A stretch of 64,000 nt of DNA, from NCBI RefSeq assembly GCF_003574315.2, contig NZ_AP025739.1:3906001-3970000 (forward strand). The letters run 5' to 3'. This document shows positions 9,284 through 17,612 of the stretch, piece by piece. The notes under the pieces are model-generated. The model did no database searches. It was not told where the DNA came from and was given only the letters and a program-made list of their open reading frames with translations. Made by a program: the position numbers and the translations under genes. This DNA is from Capsulimonas corticalis (GTDB lineage: Bacteria; Armatimonadota; Armatimonadia; Armatimonadales; Capsulimonadaceae). Position 1 is the stretch's first letter, and every line of letters begins with the position of its first letter.

Positions 9284-9730
9284 ATGCGAAAAGCAAACCG
9301 AGCCGTTGCCGTGGCCCTCGCGGGCACGATCGCCTGTGGAGGCGTTGTCGCCGGAGCCGCGCACGCGGATCTCCTGGGATCGGTCCTTAAGGGGGGATTG
9401 GTCGCCGTACTGATCAAGCAGTTTGCTGGCCCCATCAACGATGGCATCAACAAACTCACCGGCAGCGCGGGCGTCTCCGTTACGGAAGCGACTAAGGTGG
9501 TCCCGATCGTGAGCGTCGGCCAGGGCGGCTATGTGGGCGCGGCTCAGGTCTCCGGTCCCAAGGATCGGTTAGACGAAGTGCAGGCCGTCGGCATGCTGGA
9601 AGGCTCCGTCAGCGGCGACCGCTTCCGCCTCAAAGCGCTGGTGCCGATCGACACAACATCGCCCAAGGGCGTCAAGCTCAAGCGCATCAAGGGCGTGGGT
9701 GTGAGCGCGATTGTGGATATCAAAGTTTGA
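9284..9730 (+). CDS. Small exported protein of unknown function
   Basis: The product is 148 aa. The ATG at 9284 is preceded by GAAGGAG at 7 nt, which makes it the better start than an in-frame ATG 21 nt upstream. A signal peptide with a twin Ala-rich core ends at about AGAAHA (residue 28). The mature part has a hydrophobic stretch (LKGGLVAVLIKQFA) and a C-terminal beta-rich half that repeats short Val/Gly strands. I do not recognise the family. It is monocistronic, between the porin terminator and a bidirectional terminator. It may be an envelope protein expressed with the porin, but nothing in the sequence proves a role. Confidence 0.7.
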   Translation: MRKANRAVAVALAGTIACGGVVAGAAHADLLGSVLKGGLVAVLIKQFAGPINDGINKLTGSAGVSVTEATKVVPIVSVGQGGYVGAAQVSGPKDRLDEVQAVGMLEGSVSGDRFRLKALVPIDTTSPKGVKLKRIKGVGVSAIVDIKV

Positions 9731-9735
9731 GGAGC

Positions 9736-9887
9736 GGCCCTCACCCGGCCCTTCGGGCCACCCTCTCCCAATCTTAGGAGAGGGTTAGGAGTAAGAGCTT
9801 AAGATTTGGATCTTTGATCCAAATCAGAAAATCCCCTCTGACTCCCCCTCTCCCAAAATTGGGAGAGGGGGCCGGGGGGTGAGGGCC
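9736..9887. repeat. Nested palindromic intergenic repeat (MITE-like)
   Basis: Terminal inverted arms ggccctcaccc (9736-9746) and gggtgagggcc (9877-9887) enclose inner arms ccctctcccaat (9761-9772) and attgggagaggg (9858-9869). A perfect 10-bp hairpin sits in the middle (9803-9812 with 9816-9825). The whole 152-bp unit could fold into one long cruciform. No open reading frame or clear target duplication is seen. Confidence 0.75.
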
Positions 9888-9889
9888 CC

Positions 9890-9925
9890 AAAAAAGCGGG
9901 AGGCGCATTGCGCCTCCCGCTTTTT
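9890..9925. terminator. Bidirectional terminator
   Basis: An 11-bp perfect stem (gcgggaggcgc / gcgcctcccgc) is flanked by A5-6 on the left and T5 on the right. It can therefore end transcription from the small exported gene on the plus strand and from the S55 peptidase gene on the minus strand. Confidence 0.9.
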
Positions 9926-9951
9926 AATTGCTCGGAATTGATCGGACGCCG

Positions 9952-12900
9952 CTACTTCACATCGGTCTTTACCGTGGAGGTCGCGCTGTTGCCCGCCATA
10001 TCCAGAGATTGGATCTGGATCGTATGCGCGCCCGTTGTGAGCGGAATCGTTGTGAACGAGAACGCTTCGTGTGTGGAGTCGAACAAACCGTCGTCCGGCG
10101 CGGCGGCCATCCAGTCGCCATTGTCCACGCGATACTGGACCGCTTTGACGAAGACGCTGCTGCTGGTCGCCGTTCCCTGGATCGTGACCGTTTTGTCCGT
10201 TCCAACCACCGGGGCGCTGGTGGTTAGCGCCGGGGCCTTGTTGGCGATGGTAATGATCCCGGAGATCGATTCGGCGGTCAGCGCATCCTTGGGATTGCTG
10301 GACTTGTCCGAAGCGACGACGCGGACTTCGTATTGGCCGTCCGCGACATCGGTGGTGTCCCAGGCGAAGCTGGTGTCCTTGACGGCGGCGACGGGCGCGG
10401 GAGCGGGGTTCGCCGCTTCGTTGGCCATCGCCTTGTGGATGATATCAGGAGCCTGCGCGAGCAACTGTTCGCGGATACCGGCGGGAATCTCAGGATGCTT
10501 GGCGAGATCCGCCTTCATCAGCGCCAAACGCTGGTCGTAGGTGAGCTTGGCGGGCGCGGCCGGCGCTGCGGCCGGCGTGGCCGGTTTGGCTCCCGCAGCG
10601 GGCGCTCCCGGAGCCGTCGGCGTCGCCGCAGGGGGCGTCGGAGCCGTCGGGACGTGCTTCTTGATCGGGGTCCAGGTCTTGCCGGCGTCCGATGAGTACG
10701 ACAGATCGTAGGTCAGGGTGTCCTGGTCTGGATCGCTTGCCGACCAGCGCAGCGTAGCCGTCTTGGAGAGCGCGTCGCCCGTGGCGGGCGACGTGATCTT
10801 CACCGTGGGCGGCTGGTTCTTCGGCAGATAGTACGCCGTGACGCTATGCAGTTGTGGAGCCTGCCCGGCCTTCATCGCCGATTCGCTGCTTTGGAATGTG
10901 ACCTGATACTGAAGGTATCTGGCCGCCGGTGAGGTGATCGGCTCGCCCTGAGGCTTGGTGTAAGGCGCAGACCAGGCGGTCCAGGATGCGTCGGGCAGAC
11001 TTGTATCTCCGCTCCGTGTGCGCACCTCGACGGTGGTTCCCGCAGGCTGGTCGGCGGACCATTGCAGCGAACCCCAGCGAGCCGTGCGGCCGGCGTCATG
11101 GATCGTGCTTTCAAAGTGGCCGGTGAGCGCGTTCGTCGTGGCGGAGGCGATCTTATAGACCGCTCCCACGGTGCCGGCGCCCGCATAAACGGCGGAGCCG
11201 TCGTTCTCCACGGCCGAGGTCAGGAACTGTTCGTCATCCTTCGAGACGAAAATTTCCACGGTCTGATCGGGAAGCACTTTGTAAATCGTGCTGCCGGAGC
11301 TTGCGTACACATTGTCCATCTTGTCGCTGTGGAGGCTCAGGACGGGCGCCGTGATACGATCGTAAAGGCTCTTGCCTACGCCGTCGGGAGTGATGCGATA
11401 GATCGCGCCCTTCGGAGCGGTTCCCGCGTAGACATTGCCGGCGGAGTCCGTCGCCAGCGATGCGACGCTGGCTTCTGTCAGATCGTAAAAGACTTTGCTC
11501 TTGCCCTGGAGATCGATCTTGTAGATGACGCCATCGGGCGACGTTCCGGCGTAGAGATCGCCGGCGGAATTGATCGCCAGTGACAGCACATGCGCGTCGG
11601 GTGTCTGGAGCAATCGGGTTCCGATTCCGCTCTCAGAGACCGCGTAGACGCCGCCAGAGGCCCCGCCGGTCGCGACGAGAACGCGCTTGCGCGGCGCGTC
11701 ATAAACGAGCGAGGTCACATAATGCTCGGGAGCTGTGTACCAGAGATGTCCCTGGCCGTTCGGCGAGATCTTGAAAACGCGCCCCTTGGGCATGGCGCCC
11801 GCGTAGACATTGCCCTCGCCGTCCCGGGCGAGCGCGGTGACTTCCAGCTCGCTCGTTTTGTAGAAGACATGCGCCTTGCCGTCTGCGTCAATCTTATCCA
11901 CGAAGCCCCGGTCGCCGGTGCCCGCGTAAACGCTGCCCGCGCCATCCGGGAGAAGCGCCCATACGTAGGTTTCGGGAGTTTCGGCGAGCTTGGTCAGCGG
12001 CGGGGAAAGGCGCAGATCGCCTTTGCTCGTCACGGAGGTGTTTTCCAGTTTGCCGCCGATGAAGTCCGCGCCGGCGTCCTGACGCCATACCGAAGCCAGC
12101 CGGCCGACCGGCTTCACAACGGGCGTGACAGTCGCCACGGGAGGCGTCGCGGTCGCCGCCGGAGCCGTTGCGGCGGCAGGGAGCGCGGGCGCCGCCGGAG
12201 TCGCGGGAGACGGAGTCGCTGGCGTGGCGGGCGTCGCCGGAGCAGCGGCGAATTGGGAAGATGTGACGTCGCTGGACGCTCCCATGCCGGGAAACGCCAT
12301 CAGATTGTTCGGCGAAGCGCCGCTGGTGTCCAGCGTAGACGATTCGTCGTCGCTTCCATCATCCTGCCCCGCGGACAGGTCCGTGGAGGCGCCGCCTGCG
12401 GCGGGCTGCGCCGGCTGCGGAGCGGCCGGCGCTTGCCGGGTGTCCTGCGGTGTTTCCGAGAAGCTCTTCTTTTCGATCGTGATCGTTAGGCTTTGCGATC
12501 CGGAGACGATATAGGGAGTCTTCTGTGTGACCTTGACGTCGTCGCGCTCCGTTTTCAGGCCGGTCGAGCGCGACGAGGCCATGACGGCGGCGTAGGTGGG
12601 CGGCAGGTTCGAAAGCTTCTCGCCTTCGATGTTGACAGCGACAGTCGGCAGCACCAGTCGCGCGACCAGATCGTCGTTATGCGGCTTTTCTTCAAACTGC
12701 TTGACGAGCTGCGAAACGTTGCTGACCGGGGAGCCGGGCGCCGACGTCCGCATGATGATGATGCCGCCCAGCGAGACCGATCCGCCATCCGATCCGCCGC
12801 CTTTGACGGAAAGCGTCAGCGGGCCGTTGGGCGTGGCGGATGGGACTTTGACTTGCACGGTGCGCAGCACTTGTTCGCGCTTGTAAGGCTTCATCACGAC

Positions 12901-14334
12901 GCCGACATCGATCGTATCGCCGGGAGCGAACTTGCTCTGCTTCACGAAGATGCGCTGGATCTCGGCCGTGTCATGGCTGTCGCGGATCGTGACGTTCATC
13001 TTCAGGCTTTTCAGCGACAGCGGATAGAACGGGTTGGCGCTCAGGAGGCGAACGAAGTTATCCAGATCGCCGACGGCGCTTTGATCGATGCTAAGCGCGT
13101 CGTAGTAGGTGTTGCTGCGGTGAACATGCCCGATTTCTTCGACATCCGCATCGAACGACACCGTGGCGACCGTGTCTCCCGGCTGACCATGGAGCTGCGA
13201 GATCGCCTGACCCGCGACATAAGTCACGAACTGCGCCGTCAGCAGGGGATGATCGATGATACGCACCCGATACGTTTTGGTGCGCTTGATCGATTGATCG
13301 TCCACGGTCACGGTCATGGGGATCATCTTCGGCATCGGCCCGATCTGGGCGCCCACCGAATAGGGACGATCCTGGAAGATCCGTCCGACGGTTTTGATCG
13401 GAGCGCCGAGCTTGATCGAATCTTGATACGAAGGGAAGATGTCGACGACATAGGCCGTGGTGAGCGCCGCGTCGATCGGTCCCAGGCTGGAGAGCGGGTG
13501 GCCGAACAGAAGCAGCCGGTTGCCGTCGCGATAGGTGACGGTTCCGGTGGCGGTCATATCCACATCGCCCTGCACCAGCGAGACGCCGACGGCGGAGCCG
13601 GGCTCCAGAGTCGCGTGCTGGGCGAGGGGGTTATTGTCGGTCGGGGCGCTGCCGCCGCCGGCCATCACATCGAAGTGGTACGGCGCCAGGAGGCTGTTCA
13701 GCTGGCTGACGCCGTGCGCGGAGACGCCGCTGACCACCAGCGGAATGTCCATCTGCTGAAAGTTCCCGAGGCGCGACGCGGCGTCGGGGGAGATCGGAGT
13801 GGCGGAATACGATCCGCCATAACTCTTCCCGCCGGCGTCCGGGCTCGCGGAGATCGAATTGGGATTGGAGGGAAGGTCCGGGCTCCAGGCGTCGAACATC
13901 TCCTCGATCGGAGTCGCGAGCGCGATGGGGTCCTTGGCGAACTGCGTTCCCGGGATGCCCATCGAGATGGCTCCGACCAGGCGTCCATTGATGTAGATCG
14001 GGCTTCCGCTCATGCCATGAGCGATATTCAACTTGCGCGTGACGGATGGGCCGTTCAGCGCCCGGAAAAGAATATAGTCCTTGCCGTTGTTGAACTTCGC
14101 CACCACGCCCAGAATCTCGATATCGAACTTCTCGATCTTCGTTCCCTTGAACACCGAAAGCGCATAGCCGCGCATGCCGGGCCGAAGCTCGCTGACGCGC
14201 ATGAACTTTTTGGTGTCGAAGACGAAGCGGTGGGAGGCGTTGGGGTGGGGGGCGGAGATGGTCGGGCGCGCGGAGGCGCCCGTGGCAAGCAGGGAAATTG
14301 CGGCCAAAGCGGCCGCGCCGGGTCGATACTTCAT
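9952..14334 (-). CDS. Secreted S55 (SpoIVB-type) serine peptidase with beta-propeller and Ig-like C-terminus
   Basis: This is a very large exported protein (1460 aa). Its signal peptide occupies about residues 1-22. The N-terminal third matches the SpoIVB S55 peptidase domain: RPGMRGYALSVFKG at 51-64, FDIEILGVV at 70-78, and the active-site serine motif HGMSGSPIYINGRLVGA at 106-122. A Pro/Ala-rich linker follows. Then comes a beta-propeller built of repeats of the kind GNVYAGTAPKGAIYRI (roughly residues 740-1060), and Ig/fibronectin-like domains with ratios of Asp and Thr typical of extracellular modules. SpoIVB itself cleaves a sporulation checkpoint protein; this diderm homologue is more likely an envelope or secreted protease. 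It lies 51 bp after hisI on the same strand and ends just before the bidirectional terminator. Confidence 0.85.
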   Translation of the reverse strand: MKYRPGAAALAAISLLATGASARPTISAPHPNASHRFVFDTKKFMRVSELRPGMRGYALSVFKGTKIEKFDIEILGVVAKFNNGKDYILFRALNGPSVTRKLNIAHGMSGSPIYINGRLVGAISMGIPGTQFAKDPIALATPIEEMFDAWSPDLPSNPNSISASPDAGGKSYGGSYSATPISPDAASRLGNFQQMDIPLVVSGVSAHGVSQLNSLLAPYHFDVMAGGGSAPTDNNPLAQHATLEPGSAVGVSLVQGDVDMTATGTVTYRDGNRLLLFGHPLSSLGPIDAALTTAYVVDIFPSYQDSIKLGAPIKTVGRIFQDRPYSVGAQIGPMPKMIPMTVTVDDQSIKRTKTYRVRIIDHPLLTAQFVTYVAGQAISQLHGQPGDTVATVSFDADVEEIGHVHRSNTYYDALSIDQSAVGDLDNFVRLLSANPFYPLSLKSLKMNVTIRDSHDTAEIQRIFVKQSKFAPGDTIDVGVVMKPYKREQVLRTVQVKVPSATPNGPLTLSVKGGGSDGGSVSLGGIIIMRTSAPGSPVSNVSQLVKQFEEKPHNDDLVARLVLPTVAVNIEGEKLSNLPPTYAAVMASSRSTGLKTERDDVKVTQKTPYIVSGSQSLTITIEKKSFSETPQDTRQAPAAPQPAQPAAGGASTDLSAGQDDGSDDESSTLDTSGASPNNLMAFPGMGASSDVTSSQFAAAPATPATPATPSPATPAAPALPAAATAPAATATPPVATVTPVVKPVGRLASVWRQDAGADFIGGKLENTSVTSKGDLRLSPPLTKLAETPETYVWALLPDGAGSVYAGTGDRGFVDKIDADGKAHVFYKTSELEVTALARDGEGNVYAGAMPKGRVFKISPNGQGHLWYTAPEHYVTSLVYDAPRKRVLVATGGASGGVYAVSESGIGTRLLQTPDAHVLSLAINSAGDLYAGTSPDGVIYKIDLQGKSKVFYDLTEASVASLATDSAGNVYAGTAPKGAIYRITPDGVGKSLYDRITAPVLSLHSDKMDNVYASSGSTIYKVLPDQTVEIFVSKDDEQFLTSAVENDGSAVYAGAGTVGAVYKIASATTNALTGHFESTIHDAGRTARWGSLQWSADQPAGTTVEVRTRSGDTSLPDASWTAWSAPYTKPQGEPITSPAARYLQYQVTFQSSESAMKAGQAPQLHSVTAYYLPKNQPPTVKITSPATGDALSKTATLRWSASDPDQDTLTYDLSYSSDAGKTWTPIKKHVPTAPTPPAATPTAPGAPAAGAKPATPAAAPAAPAKLTYDQRLALMKADLAKHPEIPAGIREQLLAQAPDIIHKAMANEAANPAPAPVAAVKDTSFAWDTTDVADGQYEVRVVASDKSSNPKDALTAESISGIITIANKAPALTTSAPVVGTDKTVTIQGTATSSSVFVKAVQYRVDNGDWMAAAPDDGLFDSTHEAFSFTTIPLTTGAHTIQIQSLDMAGNSATSTVKTDVK

Positions 14335-14385
14335 AGTGCTCTTTTCGCTCCTTGCGGCCGGTTATGCAGCGATTGGTCTGGGTCG

Positions 14386-14787
14386 CTAGGATGCCGTCTT
14401 ATAGACTTCGTCGGGATCGAACTGAGGTTCGGTGATCGTCTTCCAATCTTCGCCGGACGGCTCCGCTTCGCGGTAATAGCAGGTGGGATGCCCGGTGTGG
14501 CAGGTCGCGCCGACAGGTTCTGCGAGAACGAGCAGCGAGTCCTCGTTGCAGTTGATGCGGAGCGAGACGAACTTCAGCACGTTGCCGCTGGTCTCGCCTT
14601 TGGTCCACAGCTTTTGGCGGGAGCGCTGCCAGAACGTCACCTTGCCGGTGTCCAGCGTTTTTTGCAGCGCTTCGCGGTTCATAAAGCCAAGCATCAGGAC
14701 ATCTTTCGTGTTGACGTCCTGAATCATCGCGGGGACGAGCCCGTCGCCCGTCTTGTCAAATTTGATCTGTTCTAATATCGATGTCAT
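14386..14787 (-). CDS. hisI: Phosphoribosyl-AMP cyclohydrolase
   Basis: This 133-aa enzyme opens the adenine ring of phosphoribosyl-AMP, the third step of histidine biosynthesis, in the cytoplasm. Family motifs are clear: DVNTKDVLMLGFMN near 24-37, WTKGETSGN at 61-69, the Asp/Cys-containing INCNEDS (Mg and Zn ligands) near 78-84, and CHTGHPTCYYR at 96-106 with the two zinc cysteines. Length is normal for the single-domain form without the HisE pyrophosphohydrolase. The gene stands apart from other his genes, between a hypothetical gene (33 bp upstream) and the S55 peptidase. Confidence 0.95.
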   Translation of the reverse strand: MTSILEQIKFDKTGDGLVPAMIQDVNTKDVLMLGFMNREALQKTLDTGKVTFWQRSRQKLWTKGETSGNVLKFVSLRINCNEDSLLVLAEPVGATCHTGHPTCYYREAEPSGEDWKTITEPQFDPDEVYKTAS

Positions 14788-14820
14788 TTCAGTTTCTAAC
14801 TACCAAGCAAATTCGCATTC

Positions 14821-15354
14821 TTAAACAAAGTGACGCATCGCGATGGCGGCGATGGTGATCAGTCCCAGCGCGATGGCCGGAGCGCATCCGTTGCCCTTCA
14901 CGAAGGTCGTACCCTTGCCGATGACGTCATGACGCGGATTGATCTGCGGCGGCGTCTGCGAATAGTCCGGCGCGGTGATGGAGTAGCGCTCGGAAGACTT
15001 GCTGTTGCCGCGCCAGACCTGCAAGGACGCTCCGCTGCTGCTGGAGGGATAGTTGGAGGTCAGCTGGAAGATCTGCTCGCCGTCTTCGCTGAGAAGGCGT
15101 CCGCCCTGCCAGCGCAGCCAGCTCGCGCCCGCTTCGTCCGTAAACCAGCGGACCGCCTGCCAGGAGGGCGGGCACATCTCGTTGGTGACGGCTTCGGGGT
15201 ATTTGATCTGCGGAGGAGCGCCCGGGAAGTAGTAGGGGCCAATGTCCAAACGGGTGATGCCGGGACCGTTTTCGTCTTCGGCGATGTGCAGCTGATACAT
15301 GAAGCCGGTGACGACCTGCTGCGTCTCGACATAAGGGGCCGTTACCGTCGGCAT
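14821..15354 (-). CDS. Hypothetical protein with C-terminal membrane anchor
   Basis: The product is about 177 aa from the ATG at 15354, which has GGGAGGAA 10 nt upstream; an ATG 36 nt earlier lacks a site. The body is soluble and beta-rich with many Trp residues (WLRWQGG, LQVWRG). The last 20 residues form a hydrophobic helix (ALGLITIAAIAMRHFV), so the protein is probably tail-anchored. It lacks a signal peptide. I do not recognise the family. It is the first gene of a likely minus-strand unit with hisI and the S55 peptidase. A TATACT box at 15380-15385 on the minus strand may be part of its promoter. Confidence 0.6.
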   Translation of the reverse strand: MPTVTAPYVETQQVVTGFMYQLHIAEDENGPGITRLDIGPYYFPGAPPQIKYPEAVTNEMCPPSWQAVRWFTDEAGASWLRWQGGRLLSEDGEQIFQLTSNYPSSSSGASLQVWRGNSKSSERYSITAPDYSQTPPQINPRHDVIGKGTTFVKGNGCAPAIALGLITIAAIAMRHFV

Positions 15355-15501
15355 AGCGAATGTGTTCCTCCCAGAAACTAGTATACGCAAAGAAAGGTGG
15401 AGCTTTGTTCCAATATTTTATTGTACCTGAAATCGCCGAGGGTTTACGCTCAAAATCTGAGGACTCCGTGGGCGGACTCGATAAAGCCCGCGACTCCGGG
15501 A

Positions 15502-15531
15502 TTGACTCTGCTTGGATAAGTATGTTATACT
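15502..15531 (+). promoter_or_regulatory. Promoter of rpsR
   Basis: TTGACT at 15502-15507 and TATACT at 15526-15531 with an 18-bp spacer. The start would be near 15538, giving a leader of about 65 nt before rpsR. Confidence 0.7.
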
Positions 15532-15604
15532 GTTTCGCAGTCTTTTTCAGGGCTTCGCGTCGGCCTGCGTGGGCCGGCTAGGCATCGAAACGAGAGGATA
15601 TACT

Positions 15605-15892
15605 ATGGCTTACGGTTCGTCCGGCGGCGGGCGCGGCCCGTCGCGTGCAGCGGCGGGCGGAGCCGGCAATAAGAATCGCCGGTTCAAGCGTCGCAAGGTC
15701 AGCTATCTGACCATCAATAAAATCACCCAGGTGGACTACAAGAGCGTTACGCTTCTTCGCCAGTTTACCGACGAACGCGGAAAGATCGTCCCACGTCGCC
15801 GCTCCGGCGCCACCGCCAAGGAGCAGCGCATGATCGCCATTGCGATCAAGCGCGCCCGTGAGATCGCTCTGCTGCCTTTTGTCAAAGAGTAA
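15605..15892 (+). CDS. rpsR: 30S ribosomal protein S18
   Basis: The product is 95 aa. A Gly/Arg-rich N-terminal extension precedes the conserved S18 core: a basic [11 protein letters not shown], then [21 protein letters not shown] and an Arg-rich ending in [14 protein letters not shown]18 binds the 30S platform next to S6. The ATG at 15605 is preceded by GAGAGGA about 6 nt away. The gene is alone, with its own promoter and terminator. In many bacteria rpsR lies with rpsF, ssb and rplI, none of which is here. Cys ligands of the zinc-binding S18 form are absent. Confidence 0.95.
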   Translation: MAYGSSGGGRGPSRAAAGGAGNKNRRFKRRKVSYLTINKITQVDYKSVTLLRQFTDERGKIVPRRRSGATAKEQRMIAIAIKRAREIALLPFVKE

Positions 15893-15907
15893 GCTTGGTG
15901 TTATCAC

Positions 15908-15943
15908 AAAGCCCCGCCGAATACGGCGGGGCTTTATTTTTTT
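15908..15943 (+). terminator. Rho-independent terminator of rpsR
   Basis: An 11-bp stem (aaagccccgcc / ggcggggcttt) is followed by an interrupted run of T residues to 15943. It begins 15 bp after the rpsR stop. Confidence 0.93.
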
Positions 15944-16020
15944 GACTTGTCTTTTGACTCGCGTTATTTGATCGCGCGATCCCCTGCGGCTTTCTCGCGA
16001 ATCGACCGATAATCCGAGAT

Positions 16021-16443
16021 ATGTCCACTGCATTGGCGCACGAATCTTCTCCCGCGGACTCCAATCGGCGGGTTTCTCATCGGCTGCGGCTTGTCTGTAC
16101 GGCGGTCGTTTGGATGGCTCCCTCCTGCGAGGAGACGCCCTATACGCACACGGATCAGGACGCCGGCATGCGCGTTGTCCAGGTGGACAGCTTGAGCCTG
16201 TGCGGCCTTTCCTTTGTTTCACTCCACGCGTATTCCATCGGCGCGCCGGTCTGGATCCGCATTCGCCTCGGCGCCAAGACCTGCCAGTTCAAAGGGGTGG
16301 TGCGTCGCGCCGGCGCCGCCGTTCACGCGGGGCGCATGCAGCATGTGTGCGGCGTGCAGTTCACGCGCAGCCAGCAGACCGCGCATGCGGTCGCGGTGGT
16401 TTCCAGTTTCATGGAAACGGCGAGCCTTCGCCGCCCCAACTAA
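16021..16443 (+). CDS. PilZ-domain-like protein (putative c-di-GMP binder)
   Basis: This 140-aa cytoplasmic protein has RRVSHRLRL near residue 16, containing the RxxxR c-di-GMP-binding motif of PilZ domains. A second element, DSLSLCGLSF near 56-65, resembles the (D/N)xSxxG motif, but with Ser in place of Asp/Asn. The central part is beta-rich (VWIRIRLGA, FKGVVRRAG), and HVCGVQF is typical of PilZ strand 6. PilZ proteins relay c-di-GMP signals to motility or polysaccharide synthesis. It stands alone, 2.4 kb before the pilus operon. No clear ribosome site precedes the ATG; GTG or ATG codons further in would shorten the N-terminus but lose nothing important. Confidence 0.6.
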   Translation: MSTALAHESSPADSNRRVSHRLRLVCTAVVWMAPSCEETPYTHTDQDAGMRVVQVDSLSLCGLSFVSLHAYSIGAPVWIRIRLGAKTCQFKGVVRRAGAAVHAGRMQHVCGVQFTRSQQTAHAVAVVSSFMETASLRRPN

Positions 16444-16494
16444 ATTTCTCTCTCCCCGTTCTTCTCGCGCGTCTTCCCTTTCATTGGCTAAGGC

Positions 16495-16523
16495 TTGACT
16501 CGTCCGGGTTTCTCAGGTAGCAT
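16495..16523 (+). promoter_or_regulatory. Promoter giving a leaderless transcript of the WecG/TagA gene
   Basis: TTGACT at 16495-16500 and TAGCAT at 16518-16523 have a 17-bp spacer. The ATG at 16531 starts 7 nt after the -10 box, where transcription should begin, so the mRNA is probably leaderless. Confidence 0.55.
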
Positions 16524-16530
16524 TCAAGCA

Positions 16531-17268
16531 ATGGATAGTGTACATATTCTGGGATTGCGAGTCGACCGCTCCGACATGCCGGGAGCGCTGGCGAGTATTG
16601 AGCAATGGATCGGGCAGGGCGACGGGCCGCGTCATGTCGTGACCGCCGACGCCTCCATGGTCGTACTCGCGCACGGCGACCCGGAACTGGCGCGGATCGT
16701 GGAGAACGCGGATCTGGTGACCCCGGACGGCGCGGGGATTTTGTGGGCGTCCAAGCTGCTGCGCAGCCAGATCACCAGCAAAGTGTCGGGGGTGGATCTC
16801 GTGTCGGAGATGTGCCGCCTGTCGGCGCAGCACGGCTATCGATTGTATTTTTTGGGGGCGGCGCCCGAAGTCGCCGCCGAGGCGGCGCGCAACCTGGAAG
16901 CACGATATCCGGGCGCCAAAATCGTGGGCGCGCGGGACGGTTATTTTAAGCCCGAAGAAGAGAATGACGTGATTCAGGCGATCCGGGAAGCGTCCCCGGA
17001 TGTGCTGTTCGTCGCGTTTGGAATCCCCAAACAGGAAAAATGGATCACGCGACTCAAAGAAGAGCTTGGCGTTCCCGTGTCGCTTGGGATCGGCGGCTCG
17101 TTCGATGTATATTCCGGGCGCGTGAAGCGGGCGCCCGTGTGGATGCAGCAGCACGGCCTGGAGTGGCTGTACCGGCTGTACTCTAATCCTAAGAAGATCG
17201 CGAAAGTTATGACGCTTCCGCAATTTGCGATCATGACCCTGCGGCAGCGTTTCCTCGGAGCCTCTTAA
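16531..17268 (+). CDS. WecG/TagA/CpsF family glycosyltransferase
   Basis: The product is 245 aa. It matches the GT26 family: HVVTADASMVVLAHGDPELA near 35-54 (the usual motif has N in this place), DLVTPDGAGILWASKLL with the conserved Asp and Gly near 61-77, GYRLYFLGAAPEVAAEAA near 96-113, and FVAFGIPKQEKWI near 161-173, in which the conserved Gly-x-Pro-x-Gln-Glu stands. These enzymes transfer N-acetylmannosaminuronic acid, ManNAc or glucose to lipid-linked sugars at the inner face of the membrane. Substrate cannot be inferred here. It is monocistronic and ends in a likely terminator. AGGTAG lies upstream but is probably part of the -10 region rather than a ribosome site. Confidence 0.88.
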   Translation: MDSVHILGLRVDRSDMPGALASIEQWIGQGDGPRHVVTADASMVVLAHGDPELARIVENADLVTPDGAGILWASKLLRSQITSKVSGVDLVSEMCRLSAQHGYRLYFLGAAPEVAAEAARNLEARYPGAKIVGARDGYFKPEEENDVIQAIREASPDVLFVAFGIPKQEKWITRLKEELGVPVSLGIGGSFDVYSGRVKRAPVWMQQHGLEWLYRLYSNPKKIAKVMTLPQFAIMTLRQRFLGAS

Positions 17269-17295
17269 AATCCGGCGATCTCGAAGAAAAAATTG

Positions 17296-17334
17296 GCGGC
17301 GCGACCAACTCAACTGTTGATTGCGCCGCTTTTT
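17296..17334 (+). terminator. Probable terminator of the glycosyltransferase gene
   Basis: Stem gcggcgc (17296-17302) pairs with gcgccgc (17323-17329), followed by five T residues. The loop is long (20 nt). The T-run overlaps the stop codon of the convergent small gene on the other strand. Confidence 0.65.
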
Positions 17335-17536
17335 ACTTCTTCGGGTCTTTGATGATGATCGGCTTCTGGACGATAATATCGCCGTCCTTTTTTTCCTGCG
17401 TCTGGCCGCTGTCGCTGGACGTTATCTGCGCCGTTGTATCGGGCTGATCCGCGCGCGCCGGGCTCGGGCATACGACGACCGCGCCGCCAAGCAGCGCGCC
17501 AACCGCCAGTGCTCGCCATGCTGTGGTGTTCTTCAT
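17333..17536 (-). CDS. Small exported protein of unknown function
   Basis: The product is 67 aa from the ATG at 17536, chosen because GAGAGG lies 9 nt upstream; an ATG at 17545 would have that site directly against it. A signal peptide (ALAVGALLGGAVVVCPSPARA) precedes a hydrophilic mature part of about 35 residues with Thr/Gln/Asp-rich sequence and a Lys-rich end (QKPIIIKDPKK). No known motif is seen. A cysteine near the cleavage site (VVCPSPARA) might suggest a lipoprotein, but the lipobox is not good. Confidence 0.5.
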   Translation of the reverse strand: MKNTTAWRALAVGALLGGAVVVCPSPARADQPDTTAQITSSDSGQTQEKKDGDIIVQKPIIIKDPKK

Positions 17537-17612
17537 TGTAGGCATCCTCTCTACTTCGTTTATTCCTTAATTAGATGGCGAAAATCGCCATTTTGTTCCA
17601 TGTTTTTTGAGG

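Noticed and set aside
6953-9364. Long minus-strand open frame (803 aa) across the porin gene
   Set aside because: It is antisense to a clear SLH porin; the strong codon bias of the porin keeps stop codons out of the opposite frame. The product has no family likeness.
9952-14334. Evidence of endospore formation from the SpoIVB-type domain
   Set aside because: Only the peptidase domain is shared; the protein is much larger, exported, and no other sporulation gene is in the window.
12493-14775. Plus-strand open frame of 760 aa across the S55 peptidase and hisI
   Set aside because: It is antisense to two well-supported genes and has no recognisable domain.
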